Counted from the first letter of the stretch, positions 51,455 to 60,492 are shown. The stretch is 64,000 nt of DNA from Nitrospirota bacterium (GCA_009773185.1 WPIF01000013.1:1-64000), one strand, 5' to 3'. The notes: generated by a model not told the origin, from the letters alone. Made by a program: numbers and translations.

Positions 51455-53261
51455 ATTCAGGCAGGGGAATCCAGAGGCTGAGCCTTGTTCCGTTGCCCGG
51501 GGTTGAACATATCTTCAGTTTCCCGTCCACAAGATACGCCCTTTCCCTCATTCCCATTATTCCAAGCCCCCTGACATCATCAGTATGTTTCAACACATCT
51601 GCCGCATCAAACCCTTTACCATCGTCCTCCATATGAACAGCTATGGAATCAGACATGTATTGTAATACTATAAAGACATTTTCTGCTGAGGCATGCTTGG
51701 AAATGTTGATTACTGCTTCCTGTATTATCCTGAACAGCGCTGTTTCAATCCGGTGGTTGAATCTTTTCTCTTCAGCGCCCATGACATTAAAATCACAGGC
51801 TATTCCTTTTTCAGCCAGATGCTTGTCAAGAAGCCATCTGATGCCTGCCTCAAGCCCGAGGTCATCCACTACTGTAGGCCTTAGGTTCTGTATCAGGCTG
51901 TGAATCTCGTCCAGAGTTTTAAGAGCAATATTCCTCATCTCATCTATCTTTTCTGAAGGGAGATGTTCGGCGTACATCTTGCTGCACATATCAATCTTCA
52001 TTAAAAGCGCTGAAAGTGACTGCATTGTCTCATCGTGCAGGCCGCGTGCTATTCTTTTTCTTTCTTCCTCTTCTGCTGATATGACCATCTTAAGAAGGTT
52101 TTCCACTTTTTTCTGACTGGCCTTTATCTGTTTTGTCCTTTCTACGACGCGCTCTTCAAGCTGAACATTATAATGCCGAAGGCCTTCCAGTGAATCCGCA
52201 AGCTTGACCCTCATGACTTCAAAGCTGCTGCTCAGTATCCCGATCTCGTCTATGCCTCCGAATGCTATGGACTTTGACATATCTCCATCTGCAATCTTAT
52301 TGGTGGCATCAATAAGTTTATGCACGGGCTTTACTATGCTTTTGCTCATACCGATTGCAATTATAAGCGCAATGCATATTGAGCCCAGGCTAAAAGCAAT
52401 AAATGTTGTTCTCAGTTTTTCAGAAGGGGCAAAGACATCTTTTTCAGGCTGGATTATAGAAACGCCCCAATGCGCCATCTTCAACGGCGCAAACGCAAGG
52501 ATATCTGTTGAGCGTTCATCGCCTTTTCCCCCTGCGCCTGAATGGCACCTGTGGCACGTCCTTATCTCGGGTTTCTTCTGCGCTATAAGGTTTTCCATGA
52601 ACCGGTTATGGTCACTGCTCAGGAATACCCTCTTGGGATTATTGGACACTATTATAATGCCATGGCTGTCAATTATTTCCAGATAGGTGTTAGGCTCCCT
52701 TGGCATTCCCTCGATGCTCTGGCTGAGCCTGAAACTGGTCGGATCAATCTCCCCCCCTACCACGCCGACAATATCTCCATGCTTGCTCTTAAGAGGCACC
52801 ATGGCATATATAACTTTTTTCCCGGTCGGCTCTACAGTATGTATATCGGATATTACAGGCTTGCCTTCCATGATAATCTTACTCACGTAAGGATTGCTCA
52901 GGAGATTTTCGTGATTTTCAAGCCTGCTGGGATAAGTCAGGACTATATTGCCTGTTCTGTCCATGAGGAAAATGCCGTCTGTAAATATTGAGTACTGATA
53001 GGCTATCTGAAGAGCTTCTTTTTCAGGTTTCCAGTTGTTGTCCTTCAGGTCTATTTTCCCTGAAAGTGAAATGTCATAGAGCCTGTTGAGGCTCCTCTCT
53101 AAAAGAAGGTCTATATTGTTTGCTATTATTCCGGCTAATGTCAGCCTGCTGTGCAATGAGCGGTCTATGCTTTGATTAATTGTTAAGTGGCCGATTATCC
53201 CAAGCCCTGCCGACAGGATAATGACATTGATAATTATCGCAATAATTATCTTTTTCTGCAT
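51435..53261 (-). CDS. Membrane sensor histidine kinase with CxxCH haem motif in its sensor domain
   Basis: A 608-residue NarX/NreB-type kinase. Membrane helix 5-25, a periplasmic Cache-like domain (26-284) with VIYAMVPLKSKHGDIVGVVGGEIDP, helix 286-307, HAMP 308-360, a dimerisation helix with phospho-acceptor His409 in RIARGLHDETMQSLSALL (HisKA_3), and an ATPase domain (ALFRIIQEAVINISKHA, DDGKGFD, GLGIMGMRERA). The periplasmic part contains C236-H-R-C239-H240, a c-type haem site. It could sense redox state or NO/O2 through haem. It shares an operon with a multihaem cytochrome and cytochrome b. Confidence 0.9.
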   Translation of the reverse strand: MQKKIIIAIIINVIILSAGLGIIGHLTINQSIDRSLHSRLTLAGIIANNIDLLLERSLNRLYDISLSGKIDLKDNNWKPEKEALQIAYQYSIFTDGIFLMDRTGNIVLTYPSRLENHENLLSNPYVSKIIMEGKPVISDIHTVEPTGKKVIYAMVPLKSKHGDIVGVVGGEIDPTSFRLSQSIEGMPREPNTYLEIIDSHGIIIVSNNPKRVFLSSDHNRFMENLIAQKKPEIRTCHRCHSGAGGKGDERSTDILAFAPLKMAHWGVSIIQPEKDVFAPSEKLRTTFIAFSLGSICIALIIAIGMSKSIVKPVHKLIDATNKIADGDMSKSIAFGGIDEIGILSSSFEVMRVKLADSLEGLRHYNVQLEERVVERTKQIKASQKKVENLLKMVISAEEEERKRIARGLHDETMQSLSALLMKIDMCSKMYAEHLPSEKIDEMRNIALKTLDEIHSLIQNLRPTVVDDLGLEAGIRWLLDKHLAEKGIACDFNVMGAEEKRFNHRIETALFRIIQEAVINISKHASAENVFIVLQYMSDSIAVHMEDDGKGFDAADVLKHTDDVRGLGIMGMRERAYLVDGKLKICSTPGNGTRLSLWIPLPEYGNKHV

Positions 53262-53323
53262 TTAGGTTAGCATGGCTATAAGTATAGATTTTGTCTAACC
53301 ATAACCGTTACTGCCGCTGTCTG

Positions 53324-54055
53324 TCAAGTCGTCGTTCTCTCTTCCGGTGCGTTCTCATCCTCCGGACTTTTAAGAGATACGCCAAAAAGCCTTTCATATT
53401 CCAGAGGGTGTTCATGTATCATGCGTTCTTTTGAAATCTTGCCTGTAAACATTACCGTGTCTATCGGGAATACCTCGGGGCTGAATACCGCATTGTAGAT
53501 ATGCCAGATAACAATGACAAGGAATGCCAGTAATGCCTCGTTTGTATGAAGGGCCTTTGCAGCGGGAATAAATTCCCCGGGCAAAAACCTTGCCGCAACA
53601 GTCGGTATCCATAGCAGCGCTCCTGTAACAATCATCAGTATGCCTCCCACAACAACGCCCCAGTATTCGAATTTTTGCTTGTAATCGAATCTGTCGCACC
53701 TTGCCGGATGTTCTTCCAGTCCGAGGTAATATCTTATATTGACTATGGCATCTCTGAAATCATTTTTATGTATGATTATTGACGGCTGCCACTTCAGGAA
53801 CAAAAATCCAAATGACGCTGCCAGGATATGCGGGATTGTCAGCCCTGCAAAGATTATCCCTGTATATCTGTGGATAATCCTTGTGGCGTCAATTCCGCCC
53901 AGGGTCATGACTATCCACTGCGCTGCGCTGTAGTCATGGAATTTCTGCGACAGGCCCGTTAATACCAGGACTGCAAATACTATGGCATTAAGCCAGTGCT
54001 CTATTATCCTGGCTGAACTAAATCTCCTGATATATTCATCGCCAAACTTTTTCAT
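53324..54055 (-). CDS. Cytochrome b561/formate dehydrogenase gamma-type membrane subunit
   Basis: A 243-residue, four-helix b-type cytochrome that would exchange electrons with the quinone pool. Haem-ligand histidines sit in RIIEHWLNAIVFAVLVLTGLSQKFHD, IIHRYTGIIFAGLTIPHIL, and near the third and fourth helices LHTNEALLAFLVIVIWHIYNAVF. The C-terminal segment RMIHEHPLEYERLFG is typical of this family. It follows the 13-haem cytochrome gene by 14 nt, so the two likely form a quinol:cytochrome module. Confidence 0.9.
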   Translation of the reverse strand: MKKFGDEYIRRFSSARIIEHWLNAIVFAVLVLTGLSQKFHDYSAAQWIVMTLGGIDATRIIHRYTGIIFAGLTIPHILAASFGFLFLKWQPSIIIHKNDFRDAIVNIRYYLGLEEHPARCDRFDYKQKFEYWGVVVGGILMIVTGALLWIPTVAARFLPGEFIPAAKALHTNEALLAFLVIVIWHIYNAVFSPEVFPIDTVMFTGKISKERMIHEHPLEYERLFGVSLKSPEDENAPEERTTT

Positions 54056-54069
54056 TTTAAAATTCCTCC

Positions 54070-55461
54070 TTATCTGTTAACAGCATAACGCCAGATGTGC
54101 AGAATAATCTGGAGTATGAGCCCGATTATCATAAACGGAATAAAAACCTTATACCCAAAGTTGATCATATAGACCAGGGGCGCCTTTTTAAGGCTGGGCT
54201 TATAATGAGAAACCCAGCTGTCAGGAAAATTAGCTGTAGCAGCCGGATGACATTTCTGGCACCGCTTTACAAGGTTTGCCTTTATCATGGGCGCATTGGG
54301 CGCATTAACCTTGGTTATATCATGTATGCCGTGACAGTCTATACAGACAGCTATCGGCTTTACGGATTTCCCCTGCTGCTTATAGAACTTCAATGTAACC
54401 CCGTGGAAGTCCTGGAGGTATGTATCAACAACCGCAGTTGAAAGCCCGTATTTTTTCATTAAATCCTTGTCTGCATGACAGTTGCCGCACATCTGCGGAA
54501 CGGCATTACGAAAATCCGTTGTCCTTGGGTCAGTCATATCATGGGCCTTGTGGCAGTCCGAACATATCGGGACATCCTCGTTATGCTCCAGTATCAATGC
54601 GCCTCCATGAACGCTCTGCGTATAGACCTTATATACCTCGGGATGACACCGCTCGCATTTCTTTGCATTAGCAAGTTTTTCCTTTCTGCCCGAATAAACC
54701 GAATGAGCGCCGTGACAGTCTGTACAGACAGGCGCATTCAGGTTGCCATGCGTCAACAGGTTATAATGTATGCCTTCCAGTGTCCTTGAATACTTGTCAA
54801 AATGACATCTCCTGCAGCTTTCCGACATCGCGATCGAATAATCCCTCTTGCTCTTAAATATCCTGAGGGGATGTTCTTCTGATGAAAAACCAAAATGGCA
54901 GTCGGTACAGCTCAGGTTCTTGTGGACCGAGATATTGAGGATAGATTCGTTTATATGAATTGACTGTTTCTCTCCAGTCTTGAATGTTATGCTTAATTCA
55001 CGTTGATGACAGTTCAGGCAGTAATGATTGCCCTTTGACAGTTCACGCGCGCGCTGAATGGAATGAAAACCGTGACAATCTGAACAAACAGTTCCTTTTG
55101 GCGATTGACTCAATAATTTTTCATGGATTTTAGTTTTGTGCGAAACATGGCATTGCGTACACACCTTGGCGGAAAATGCAGTGTACTGCCGGTGGTTTTT
55201 AAAGGTCCTTTTAGGATGCTGGTCTGCTGTAAACCCGTGGCAGTCAGAGCAGCTTATTATCCTGTGAACAGACCGCCCGAGTTCTTCGGTATTAACTTTA
55301 AGCGATACCTTTTCTCCGGCGTCAAAGGTCAGGTCCTGCTCCTGACTGTGGCACATCATGCATGTTTGATCTGCTGCTGATACGCTGCTTTCTGCTGAGA
55401 AACCATTTGAAGGAAATGCTGCAAGAACAAGTAAAATTCCTAAAACGTACCTACATAGCAT
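54070..55461 (-). CDS. 13-haem c-type cytochrome with C-terminal membrane anchor
   Basis: A 463-residue exported cytochrome with 13 CxxCH motifs (CMMCH, CSDCH, CTQCH, CSDCH, CLNCH, CTDCH, CRRCH, CTDCH, CERCH, CSDCH, CGNCH, CIDCH, CQKCH), a signal peptide (VLGILLVLAAFPSNGFSA), and one C-terminal helix (VFIPFMIIGLILQIILHIW). The spacing of pairs resembles NapC/NrfH-like or Nrf-type decahaem donors, but the count is different. It probably carries electrons from cytochrome b across the periplasm. The final acceptor is unknown. Confidence 0.93.
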   Translation of the reverse strand: MLCRYVLGILLVLAAFPSNGFSAESSVSAADQTCMMCHSQEQDLTFDAGEKVSLKVNTEELGRSVHRIISCSDCHGFTADQHPKRTFKNHRQYTAFSAKVCTQCHVSHKTKIHEKLLSQSPKGTVCSDCHGFHSIQRARELSKGNHYCLNCHQRELSITFKTGEKQSIHINESILNISVHKNLSCTDCHFGFSSEEHPLRIFKSKRDYSIAMSESCRRCHFDKYSRTLEGIHYNLLTHGNLNAPVCTDCHGAHSVYSGRKEKLANAKKCERCHPEVYKVYTQSVHGGALILEHNEDVPICSDCHKAHDMTDPRTTDFRNAVPQMCGNCHADKDLMKKYGLSTAVVDTYLQDFHGVTLKFYKQQGKSVKPIAVCIDCHGIHDITKVNAPNAPMIKANLVKRCQKCHPAATANFPDSWVSHYKPSLKKAPLVYMINFGYKVFIPFMIIGLILQIILHIWRYAVNR

Positions 55462-55487
55462 ATAAACCCTCCTTAACAGGTCGTAGA

Positions 55488-55564
55488 CCCCGTTAGAAGC
55501 TTACCTCTAAGCGGGGCAAACAAAATACTGAGGGGGTCTTGAATAAGGCCGACAAAACCCCCTC
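55488..55564 (-). terminator. Two hairpins between the small membrane protein and the 13-haem cytochrome
   Basis: CCCCGTTAGA/TCTAAGCGGGG (55488-55516, one bulge) and GAGGGGGT/ACCCCCTC (55530-55564). On the minus strand the second is followed by ATTTTGTTTG. They may terminate, or attenuate or stabilise, part of the operon mRNA. Confidence 0.5.
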
Positions 55565-55573
55565 GTCCTGAAT

Positions 55574-55966
55574 TCATTCACTGTCTCCAGTGCCTTTATC
55601 CGCGTCTTTTTTGGCTTCTTTATCCTCTGCAGCTTTTTTATGCCTTTTGCCCGCGAGGTATGCCTCTGAAGGCCTCCAGTTGAATACTGCAAGCTTTGAC
55701 ACTCCTTCCATAACGCCGCCGAACAGCTTTGTCATTACAACCTTCAGCAATACTGCAATCCCTATGAATGGCAGAAATGTCGCATACACAAGGCCAAGCA
55801 CCGGGCCCGCCAGCAATATTATAGCAGGATGGGCCTTGTAATATGTTGTTGAACTGCCGCCAGGAAGAATTCCACCTGTTTCAATGGTTACGCGTTCGCC
55901 TGTTGAGAAGTTCCAGTAATTCCCTCCCTTTACTCTTTCTCCGCCTATGTGTCTCAGTTTTAACAT
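55574..55966 (-). CDS. Small membrane protein, first gene of the cytochrome operon
   Basis: A 130-residue protein with two hydrophobic segments (AIILLAGPVLGLVYATFLPFIG and IAVLLKVV), a charged Lys/Ala/Asp-rich C-terminus and an N-terminal GGNYWNFSTGERV motif. No family name is known to me. It may help assemble or anchor the multihaem cytochrome. AGGGACT-type purine signal precedes the ATG. It is 112 nt upstream of the cytochrome, with two hairpins between. Confidence 0.65.
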   Translation of the reverse strand: MLKLRHIGGERVKGGNYWNFSTGERVTIETGGILPGGSSTTYYKAHPAIILLAGPVLGLVYATFLPFIGIAVLLKVVMTKLFGGVMEGVSKLAVFNWRPSEAYLAGKRHKKAAEDKEAKKDADKGTGDSE

Positions 55967-56106
55967 TTTAAGTCCCTCCTTCCTTTATTTTTATAACTGC
56001 CTTCCGTCCACTGCCTAAGCCCTCTTTTTTCTCACCTCCTTTTATTTTCTTGAGTATAGGCTAACAGGAAAGCAGGCCACATACAATTGGAAGAAGTTCC
56101 TATTTT

Positions 56107-56211
56107 AATGGGTTAACTTATCCTATATGAGATAGGAAAACTACTGAAAAAGAGCAAGGAACCAATAAATATGTTTATATTTCAAGAAGTTAACCCATTT
56201 AGAAATATTTC
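56107..56211. promoter_or_regulatory. Cluster of palindromes upstream of the cytochrome operon
   Basis: AATGGGTTAACTT (56107-56119) and its perfect inverse AAGTTAACCCATT (56187-56199) are 67 bp apart. Between and beside them lie TCCTAT...ATAGGA (56121-56137) and GAAATATTTC (56202-56211), and a third GGGTTAA near 56216. The region lies 140-250 bp before the first gene of the operon. It probably holds regulator sites, for example for the NarL-type or NtrC-type regulators nearby. Confidence 0.55.
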
Positions 56212-56236
56212 TACAGGGGTTAAACAAAAATAAAGG

Positions 56237-56791
56237 TTAAGAGTCAGGAACCATACTGCGCGCTATTCTTATCAGGTCCCTCTGAGAGTCCTTTCCAATC
56301 ACTGTGAGTAAAAAGTTCCCTTCCCGCCATGACACCTGATTGCACGGAGTATCATCTTCGCATGCCGCAGTAATAAGTATTCCAGCCCTGTCTTTAATCA
56401 GGACCTTGCTTTCTTTTTTAATCTGGCTGAGTTTTATTTTAGACTCAGGGCGGTAATTGGACCTTGCGTCTACCTGATGAACAATAAGGCCAAGCTCCTT
56501 TGAATCACGCTGCTGGAAATGCATTATTACCATTACAAACGGTTTTTTCTGAGCGTATATCTCTGCCGGCGGCCACTTAAGATTTAAATCCTCCGGAAGG
56601 TAAGCAGGGATGTAAATCCTTTCAATATGGAGCTTTCTTTTAACCAGTTCAATGGTCTTGTATTTCCTTAAACTTTCTGTTTCAATTATGGACGGCGCCC
56701 AGTTTATCAGCTCCAGGACAACCAGCAATAAAATTATCAGAAGGGCAAAGGAAAATCCCATTTTAAGCTGCCGTGTTATCTTGATGTGCAT
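56237..56791 (-). CDS. Membrane-anchored hypothetical protein
   Basis: A 184-residue protein with one N-terminal membrane helix (MGFSFALLIILLLVVLELINWA) and a periplasmic domain with AYLPEDLNLKWPP, FQQRDSKELGLIV, two cysteines in AACEDDTPCNQVSW, and a helix at the end (DLIRIARSMV). This resembles domains of DUF4367-type or RseB-like proteins that monitor the envelope, but no clear match is possible by eye. It starts one nt after the M56 peptidase gene and so is probably co-transcribed and regulated with it. Confidence 0.65.
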   Translation of the reverse strand: MHIKITRQLKMGFSFALLIILLLVVLELINWAPSIIETESLRKYKTIELVKRKLHIERIYIPAYLPEDLNLKWPPAEIYAQKKPFVMVIMHFQQRDSKELGLIVHQVDARSNYRPESKIKLSQIKKESKVLIKDRAGILITAACEDDTPCNQVSWREGNFLLTVIGKDSQRDLIRIARSMVPDS

Positions 56792-56792
56792 T

Positions 56793-57776
56793 CTAAACCA
56801 CCATGTAATTAATTTTAAGAATTATAAGCGTTGTTAAAATAAATTTCACCCAGCCGAATCCAGGGGTGTCCTCAATTTCTTTTTCCTGTATCTTAACTAT
56901 CCTTTCTTTCAGGAGCAAATTGTGACTATGGCTTTCTATAGTATCCTTCATAACTGATACCTTTGACCGAGCATCTTCTTTCGGATGAGAGTAAAAGGCC
57001 TTAATTGCAGATATGAGGGCCTCCGGTTTTTTTGTGAGAGAAACAGTTATGTCATCACAAATAAACTCATCATCCTGAACAAGCCTTCGGAACTCTATAA
57101 GGCTTACAGGATTATAAAACATCAGCATCCTCAATATATATATAATCTGGGTCTTAATGCTGCTGCCTCTGACAATATGGACTATCTCATGTGCCAGTGC
57201 GCTTTCCATCTGGTCATCGGTAAACTTGTCCAGGAGCGCCTTTGACAGAATTATTACATGGTTTTTTATCCCTGTTGTGAACAGCATCGGATATGGTTCA
57301 TCCACAATCCTGACAGATGGTTTTGAGGTGCCCAGTTTTTTGCAAAGCCCTTCAATCATCCCGATTATGTCCCTGTGCGGAACTACATATGACACGTAAC
57401 CGGGTTTGGGAAGTTTTTCTCTTACAATAGGGAATATCTCCTGCAGGAAAAAAATAAGCGCTGTCCCTGAAAGAAACGCAAGAAATAACGAATAGACAGG
57501 TATTATATCCCATAGCTTTATTGCCAGCCACCCGTTAAAATTAAGTATAGCGGTATTCTCCCTGAAATACATGGACCCCCTGTCAGGGTTTATCAGCTGG
57601 TAAACCGGGAAGACAAAGATTGGAAGGATTAATACCAGAAGCCTGTATCTGAATTTTGCCAGATGGTCCCTGATTTCCCATGAATAAAATGCAATCTCAA
57701 TAATTACAAGGGTCATGAATGAATGCAGCACCGATTGGGCAATGAACATGCCGATGTATGAATCAAAAAACCTCAA
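56793..57776 (-). CDS. M56 (BlaR1-like) membrane metallopeptidase
   Basis: A 327-residue membrane peptidase. About four membrane helices, with the zinc motif ALAHEIVHI near residues 194-202 and the following glutamate-rich DEFICDD near 240 as third ligand. The family includes BlaR1/MecR1 signalling proteases. There is no sensor domain of beta-lactam type, and the neighbour is a membrane-anchored protein rather than a BlaI repressor. Nine nt separate it from the NtrC-type regulator upstream, suggesting a joint signalling unit. Confidence 0.82.
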   Translation of the reverse strand: MRFFDSYIGMFIAQSVLHSFMTLVIIEIAFYSWEIRDHLAKFRYRLLVLILPIFVFPVYQLINPDRGSMYFRENTAILNFNGWLAIKLWDIIPVYSLFLAFLSGTALIFFLQEIFPIVREKLPKPGYVSYVVPHRDIIGMIEGLCKKLGTSKPSVRIVDEPYPMLFTTGIKNHVIILSKALLDKFTDDQMESALAHEIVHIVRGSSIKTQIIYILRMLMFYNPVSLIEFRRLVQDDEFICDDITVSLTKKPEALISAIKAFYSHPKEDARSKVSVMKDTIESHSHNLLLKERIVKIQEKEIEDTPGFGWVKFILTTLIILKINYMVV

Positions 57777-57785
57777 GGTTCCTGC

Positions 57786-59165
57786 CTAACCGTGCAAGCC
57801 ATATTTCTTCATCTTGTTAAAAAGGCTCTTTCTGCTGATTCCAAGATGGGCCGCTGCATCTGTTCTTTTCCATCTTGCCTCTGTGAGGGCATCTATTATA
57901 AGCCTCTTCTCTTCCTCTGACTTTATGGTTTCTATCCTGTCTTTCGCATTTATTTCTCCAGCCATGGCCTTATCCCCGCCCCCGTATATAAGTTCTGTGA
58001 CTGTTTTCCCTGTGATTGTATTGCTGCCCTCAAGGATTATGGCCCTCTGAATAAGATTCTCCATCTCTCTCACGTTCCCGGGCCAGTTATAATTCAGGAA
58101 AAACCTTATTGCAGAAGCAGAGATGCCTTTAAATTTTTTCCCGATGGCGCTGCTGTATTTCCGTAAAAAATAATCCGCCAGGAGAGGGATATCGTTTTTC
58201 CTTTTTCTGAGCGGAGGGACAATAATCTCGAATACCCTTACCCTGTAAAGAAGGTCATCCCTGAATCTTCCTTCGGCTACAGCAGCATTAAGGTCCTTGT
58301 TGGTTGCGGAAATCAGCCGCAGATCGACCTTTACAGTCTTTGTGCCTCCAAGGCGCTCTATCTCCTTCTCCTGCAAAACCCTTAAAAGTTTTGCCTGCAG
58401 CCCTAATGAAAGGTCTCCAATCTCATCCAGGAAAATACTGCCGTTAGCCGCCCTTTCAAATTTGCCGATATGCTGCCTCGTTGCGCCTGTAAATGCGCCT
58501 CTTTCATACCCGAAGAGCTCTGATTCTAGCAGCGTTTCAGGGATTGCCGCGCAATTCACGCTTATAAAGGGATTTTCTCTTCTATCGCTAAGCCTGTGTA
58601 TGGCCTTTGCAATAAGCTCTTTGCCGGAACCGCTTTCACCTGTCACCAGGACTGTGACATCTGTTTCAGCAACCTTTTTTGAAAGCTCGATTGCCCTCTT
58701 CATCTCGTCGCTTTCAGCTATGATTTCATCCTTAAGGTTTTTCCCGAGGCTTTCTGTCTTCAGGGCCTCAATCTCTTTCTGAAGTTCGTATTTTTCGATT
58801 GCCCTGCTTATGACCGTTCTGACAATTTCTATATCAACCGGCTTTGTGAAAAAATCATAGGCCCCCTCTTTGAGGGCCCTTATTGCGAGATCTTTCGAAC
58901 CATAAGCGGTTATCATTATCACAGGCATGGTATAGCCCTCTGCCTTTATATGCCCGAGGACCTCAATGCCGCTCATGCCTGGCATCTTTTCATCAAGGAG
59001 CACAAGGCTGTAGTCGTTATTTTTTAAAAGGGCAATAGCCTCAGGGCCTGTTTCTGCTATATCAAACTGGAAGTTTTCCTTTTTCAGAAGCTCCCCGAGA
59101 AAGAACCGGATGCTGGTGTCATCATCAACAATCAGTATCTTATGTTCGCTTGCAATAAATGCCAT
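57786..59165 (-). CDS. NtrC-family sigma-54-dependent response regulator
   Basis: 459 residues. Receiver domain (residues 8-125, phosphorylation Asp in LVLLDEKMPGMSG near residue 58), AAA+ domain with Walker A GESGSGKELIAKAIH, the sigma-54 contact motif GAFTGATRQ, Walker B FLDEIGDL, the arginine-finger region, and a Fis-type HTH (AAAHLGISRKSLFNKMKKYG). No partner histidine kinase is adjacent, so it may be an orphan or use a distant kinase. It is followed on the same strand by the M56 peptidase and the anchored protein. Confidence 0.95.
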   Translation of the reverse strand: MAFIASEHKILIVDDDTSIRFFLGELLKKENFQFDIAETGPEAIALLKNNDYSLVLLDEKMPGMSGIEVLGHIKAEGYTMPVIMITAYGSKDLAIRALKEGAYDFFTKPVDIEIVRTVISRAIEKYELQKEIEALKTESLGKNLKDEIIAESDEMKRAIELSKKVAETDVTVLVTGESGSGKELIAKAIHRLSDRRENPFISVNCAAIPETLLESELFGYERGAFTGATRQHIGKFERAANGSIFLDEIGDLSLGLQAKLLRVLQEKEIERLGGTKTVKVDLRLISATNKDLNAAVAEGRFRDDLLYRVRVFEIIVPPLRKRKNDIPLLADYFLRKYSSAIGKKFKGISASAIRFFLNYNWPGNVREMENLIQRAIILEGSNTITGKTVTELIYGGGDKAMAGEINAKDRIETIKSEEEKRLIIDALTEARWKRTDAAAHLGISRKSLFNKMKKYGLHG

Positions 59166-59214
59166 ATATTTCCTTTAATCTAAGCGATATTCTATCACAG
59201 ATAGGGAACGGCAG

Positions 59215-59242
59215 TTGACAGAAAATATCATTTAAGTAATGA
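59215..59242 (+). promoter_or_regulatory. Promoter of the cardiolipin synthase gene
   Basis: Consensus TTGACA at 59215-59220 and TAATGA at 59237-59242 after 16 nt; the ATG is at 59250, seven nt further. The divergent NtrC-type gene begins 50 nt away. Confidence 0.45.
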
Positions 59243-59249
59243 TTTTATA

Positions 59250-60425
59250 ATGCAGACCGGAAATGGCATAAAACCTGTCTTCACAAGGCCTGAGATAGAA
59301 AGGCTGTATGGCAGCAGCTTTACAGACGGCAACAATGTTCAGCTTTTGTGGAAAAGCAAGGAATTATTCAAGATGATATTTGATTCAGTTTCCAAAGCAA
59401 AGAGGCTTATCTGCCTTGAGTTCTATATATTCCGCAACGATGAAACCGGAACTGAACTTGCGAGGTTGTTAAAAAAGAAAGCACGCGAAGGCGTTTACAT
59501 ATATATCCTTTATGACCATTTTGGTTCCTTTGGAACGCCGCGGAAATTTTGGGAAGAACTGAAAAGGGCCGGGATAAATGTAAGAGGGTCACGGCCTTTC
59601 AAATGGACTGCGCCTCTCATGTATGCCCACCGCGACCATAAAAAACTTATTATCATAGACGGAGAAAAGGCCTTCACCGGCGGACTGAATATTGCAAATG
59701 AATACAGCGGATATTATTTCGGGAGGCTTAAAAAGCGCAAGGAGGGCTGGAGAGATACAGGGATAATGCTCGAAGGCCCGATAGCCCTGACACTGCTCAA
59801 TACATTCAGGAAAGGCTGGGTAATATGGGGCGGCGAGCCAATTGTCTGTGAAGGCATAAGCACCCGTGAAAGCAGCGGCCTTCCTGTACTGCCCATATTT
59901 GCAAGCTCGGCAAGGGGCAGGAGAAAGCTGAGAAGGCTTTTATATTACAGCATCAACCATGCACGCCGGAGCATATTCCTTACAACCGCTTATTTTACCC
60001 CGAGCAGGAGGATGGTGCATATCCTATCGGAGGCAGTTAAAAGGGGAGTGGATGTTAAACTCCTCCTGCCGTCTGCAAGCGATATATCTGCCGCGCATTA
60101 TGCAGGCAGGGCATCCTTTAAAAAACTGCTCAAAGCTGGCGTTGAGATATATAACTACAGGGGAGAGATACTGCATGCAAAGACATCCGTATTTGATGAG
60201 CGCTGGAGCATTATAGGTTCTGCAAACCTTGATTTCCAGTCCCTGAGGAGAAACGATGAGGGCAATGTCGGGATACTCGATGAAGGGTTCGGCCGGCAGA
60301 TGCTGGATATCTTTCATGAAGACCTGAATCAATCCGTAAAGATAGAACTGGACCACTGGATGAAAAGAGAGTTCTGCGAAAAATTCAAGGAACAGTTCTT
60401 TGCGTTGTTCAGGAGGAGGCTGTAG
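59250..60425 (+). CDS. Cardiolipin synthase (phospholipase D family)
   Basis: A 391-residue membrane-associated phosphatidyltransferase that makes cardiolipin from phosphatidylglycerol. Two HKD motifs: HRDHKKLIIIDGEKAFTGG near 128-146 and LHAKTSVFDERWSIIGSANLDFQS near 308-330. There is no N-terminal membrane-helix pair, so it is of the short ClsB-like form. No neighbouring partner. The ATG follows a consensus -35 and weak -10 with no Shine-Dalgarno. Confidence 0.88.
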   Translation: MQTGNGIKPVFTRPEIERLYGSSFTDGNNVQLLWKSKELFKMIFDSVSKAKRLICLEFYIFRNDETGTELARLLKKKAREGVYIYILYDHFGSFGTPRKFWEELKRAGINVRGSRPFKWTAPLMYAHRDHKKLIIIDGEKAFTGGLNIANEYSGYYFGRLKKRKEGWRDTGIMLEGPIALTLLNTFRKGWVIWGGEPIVCEGISTRESSGLPVLPIFASSARGRRKLRRLLYYSINHARRSIFLTTAYFTPSRRMVHILSEAVKRGVDVKLLLPSASDISAAHYAGRASFKKLLKAGVEIYNYRGEILHAKTSVFDERWSIIGSANLDFQSLRRNDEGNVGILDEGFGRQMLDIFHEDLNQSVKIELDHWMKREFCEKFKEQFFALFRRRL

Positions 60426-60468
60426 GGCTTATTTCAAAGGATTGAGCGCATCAAAAATTCAGGTTGCA

Positions 60469-60492
60469 TTATGGTATTCTTTATGGTATTCT
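60469..60492 (+). promoter_or_regulatory. Tandem operator-like repeat before the MazF module
   Basis: TTATGGTATTCT occurs twice in immediate tandem (60469-60480, 60481-60492), just ahead of an AT-rich -10-like tract (TATAAAAT near 60499) and AAGGAGG. Exact duplication suggests two binding sites for the CopG-type antitoxin. Confidence 0.6.

Noticed and set aside
55967-56236. Sigma-54 promoter before the cytochrome operon
   Set aside because: GG and GC elements such as TGGTTCCTTGC and TGGCCTGC do not have the required -24/-12 spacing.
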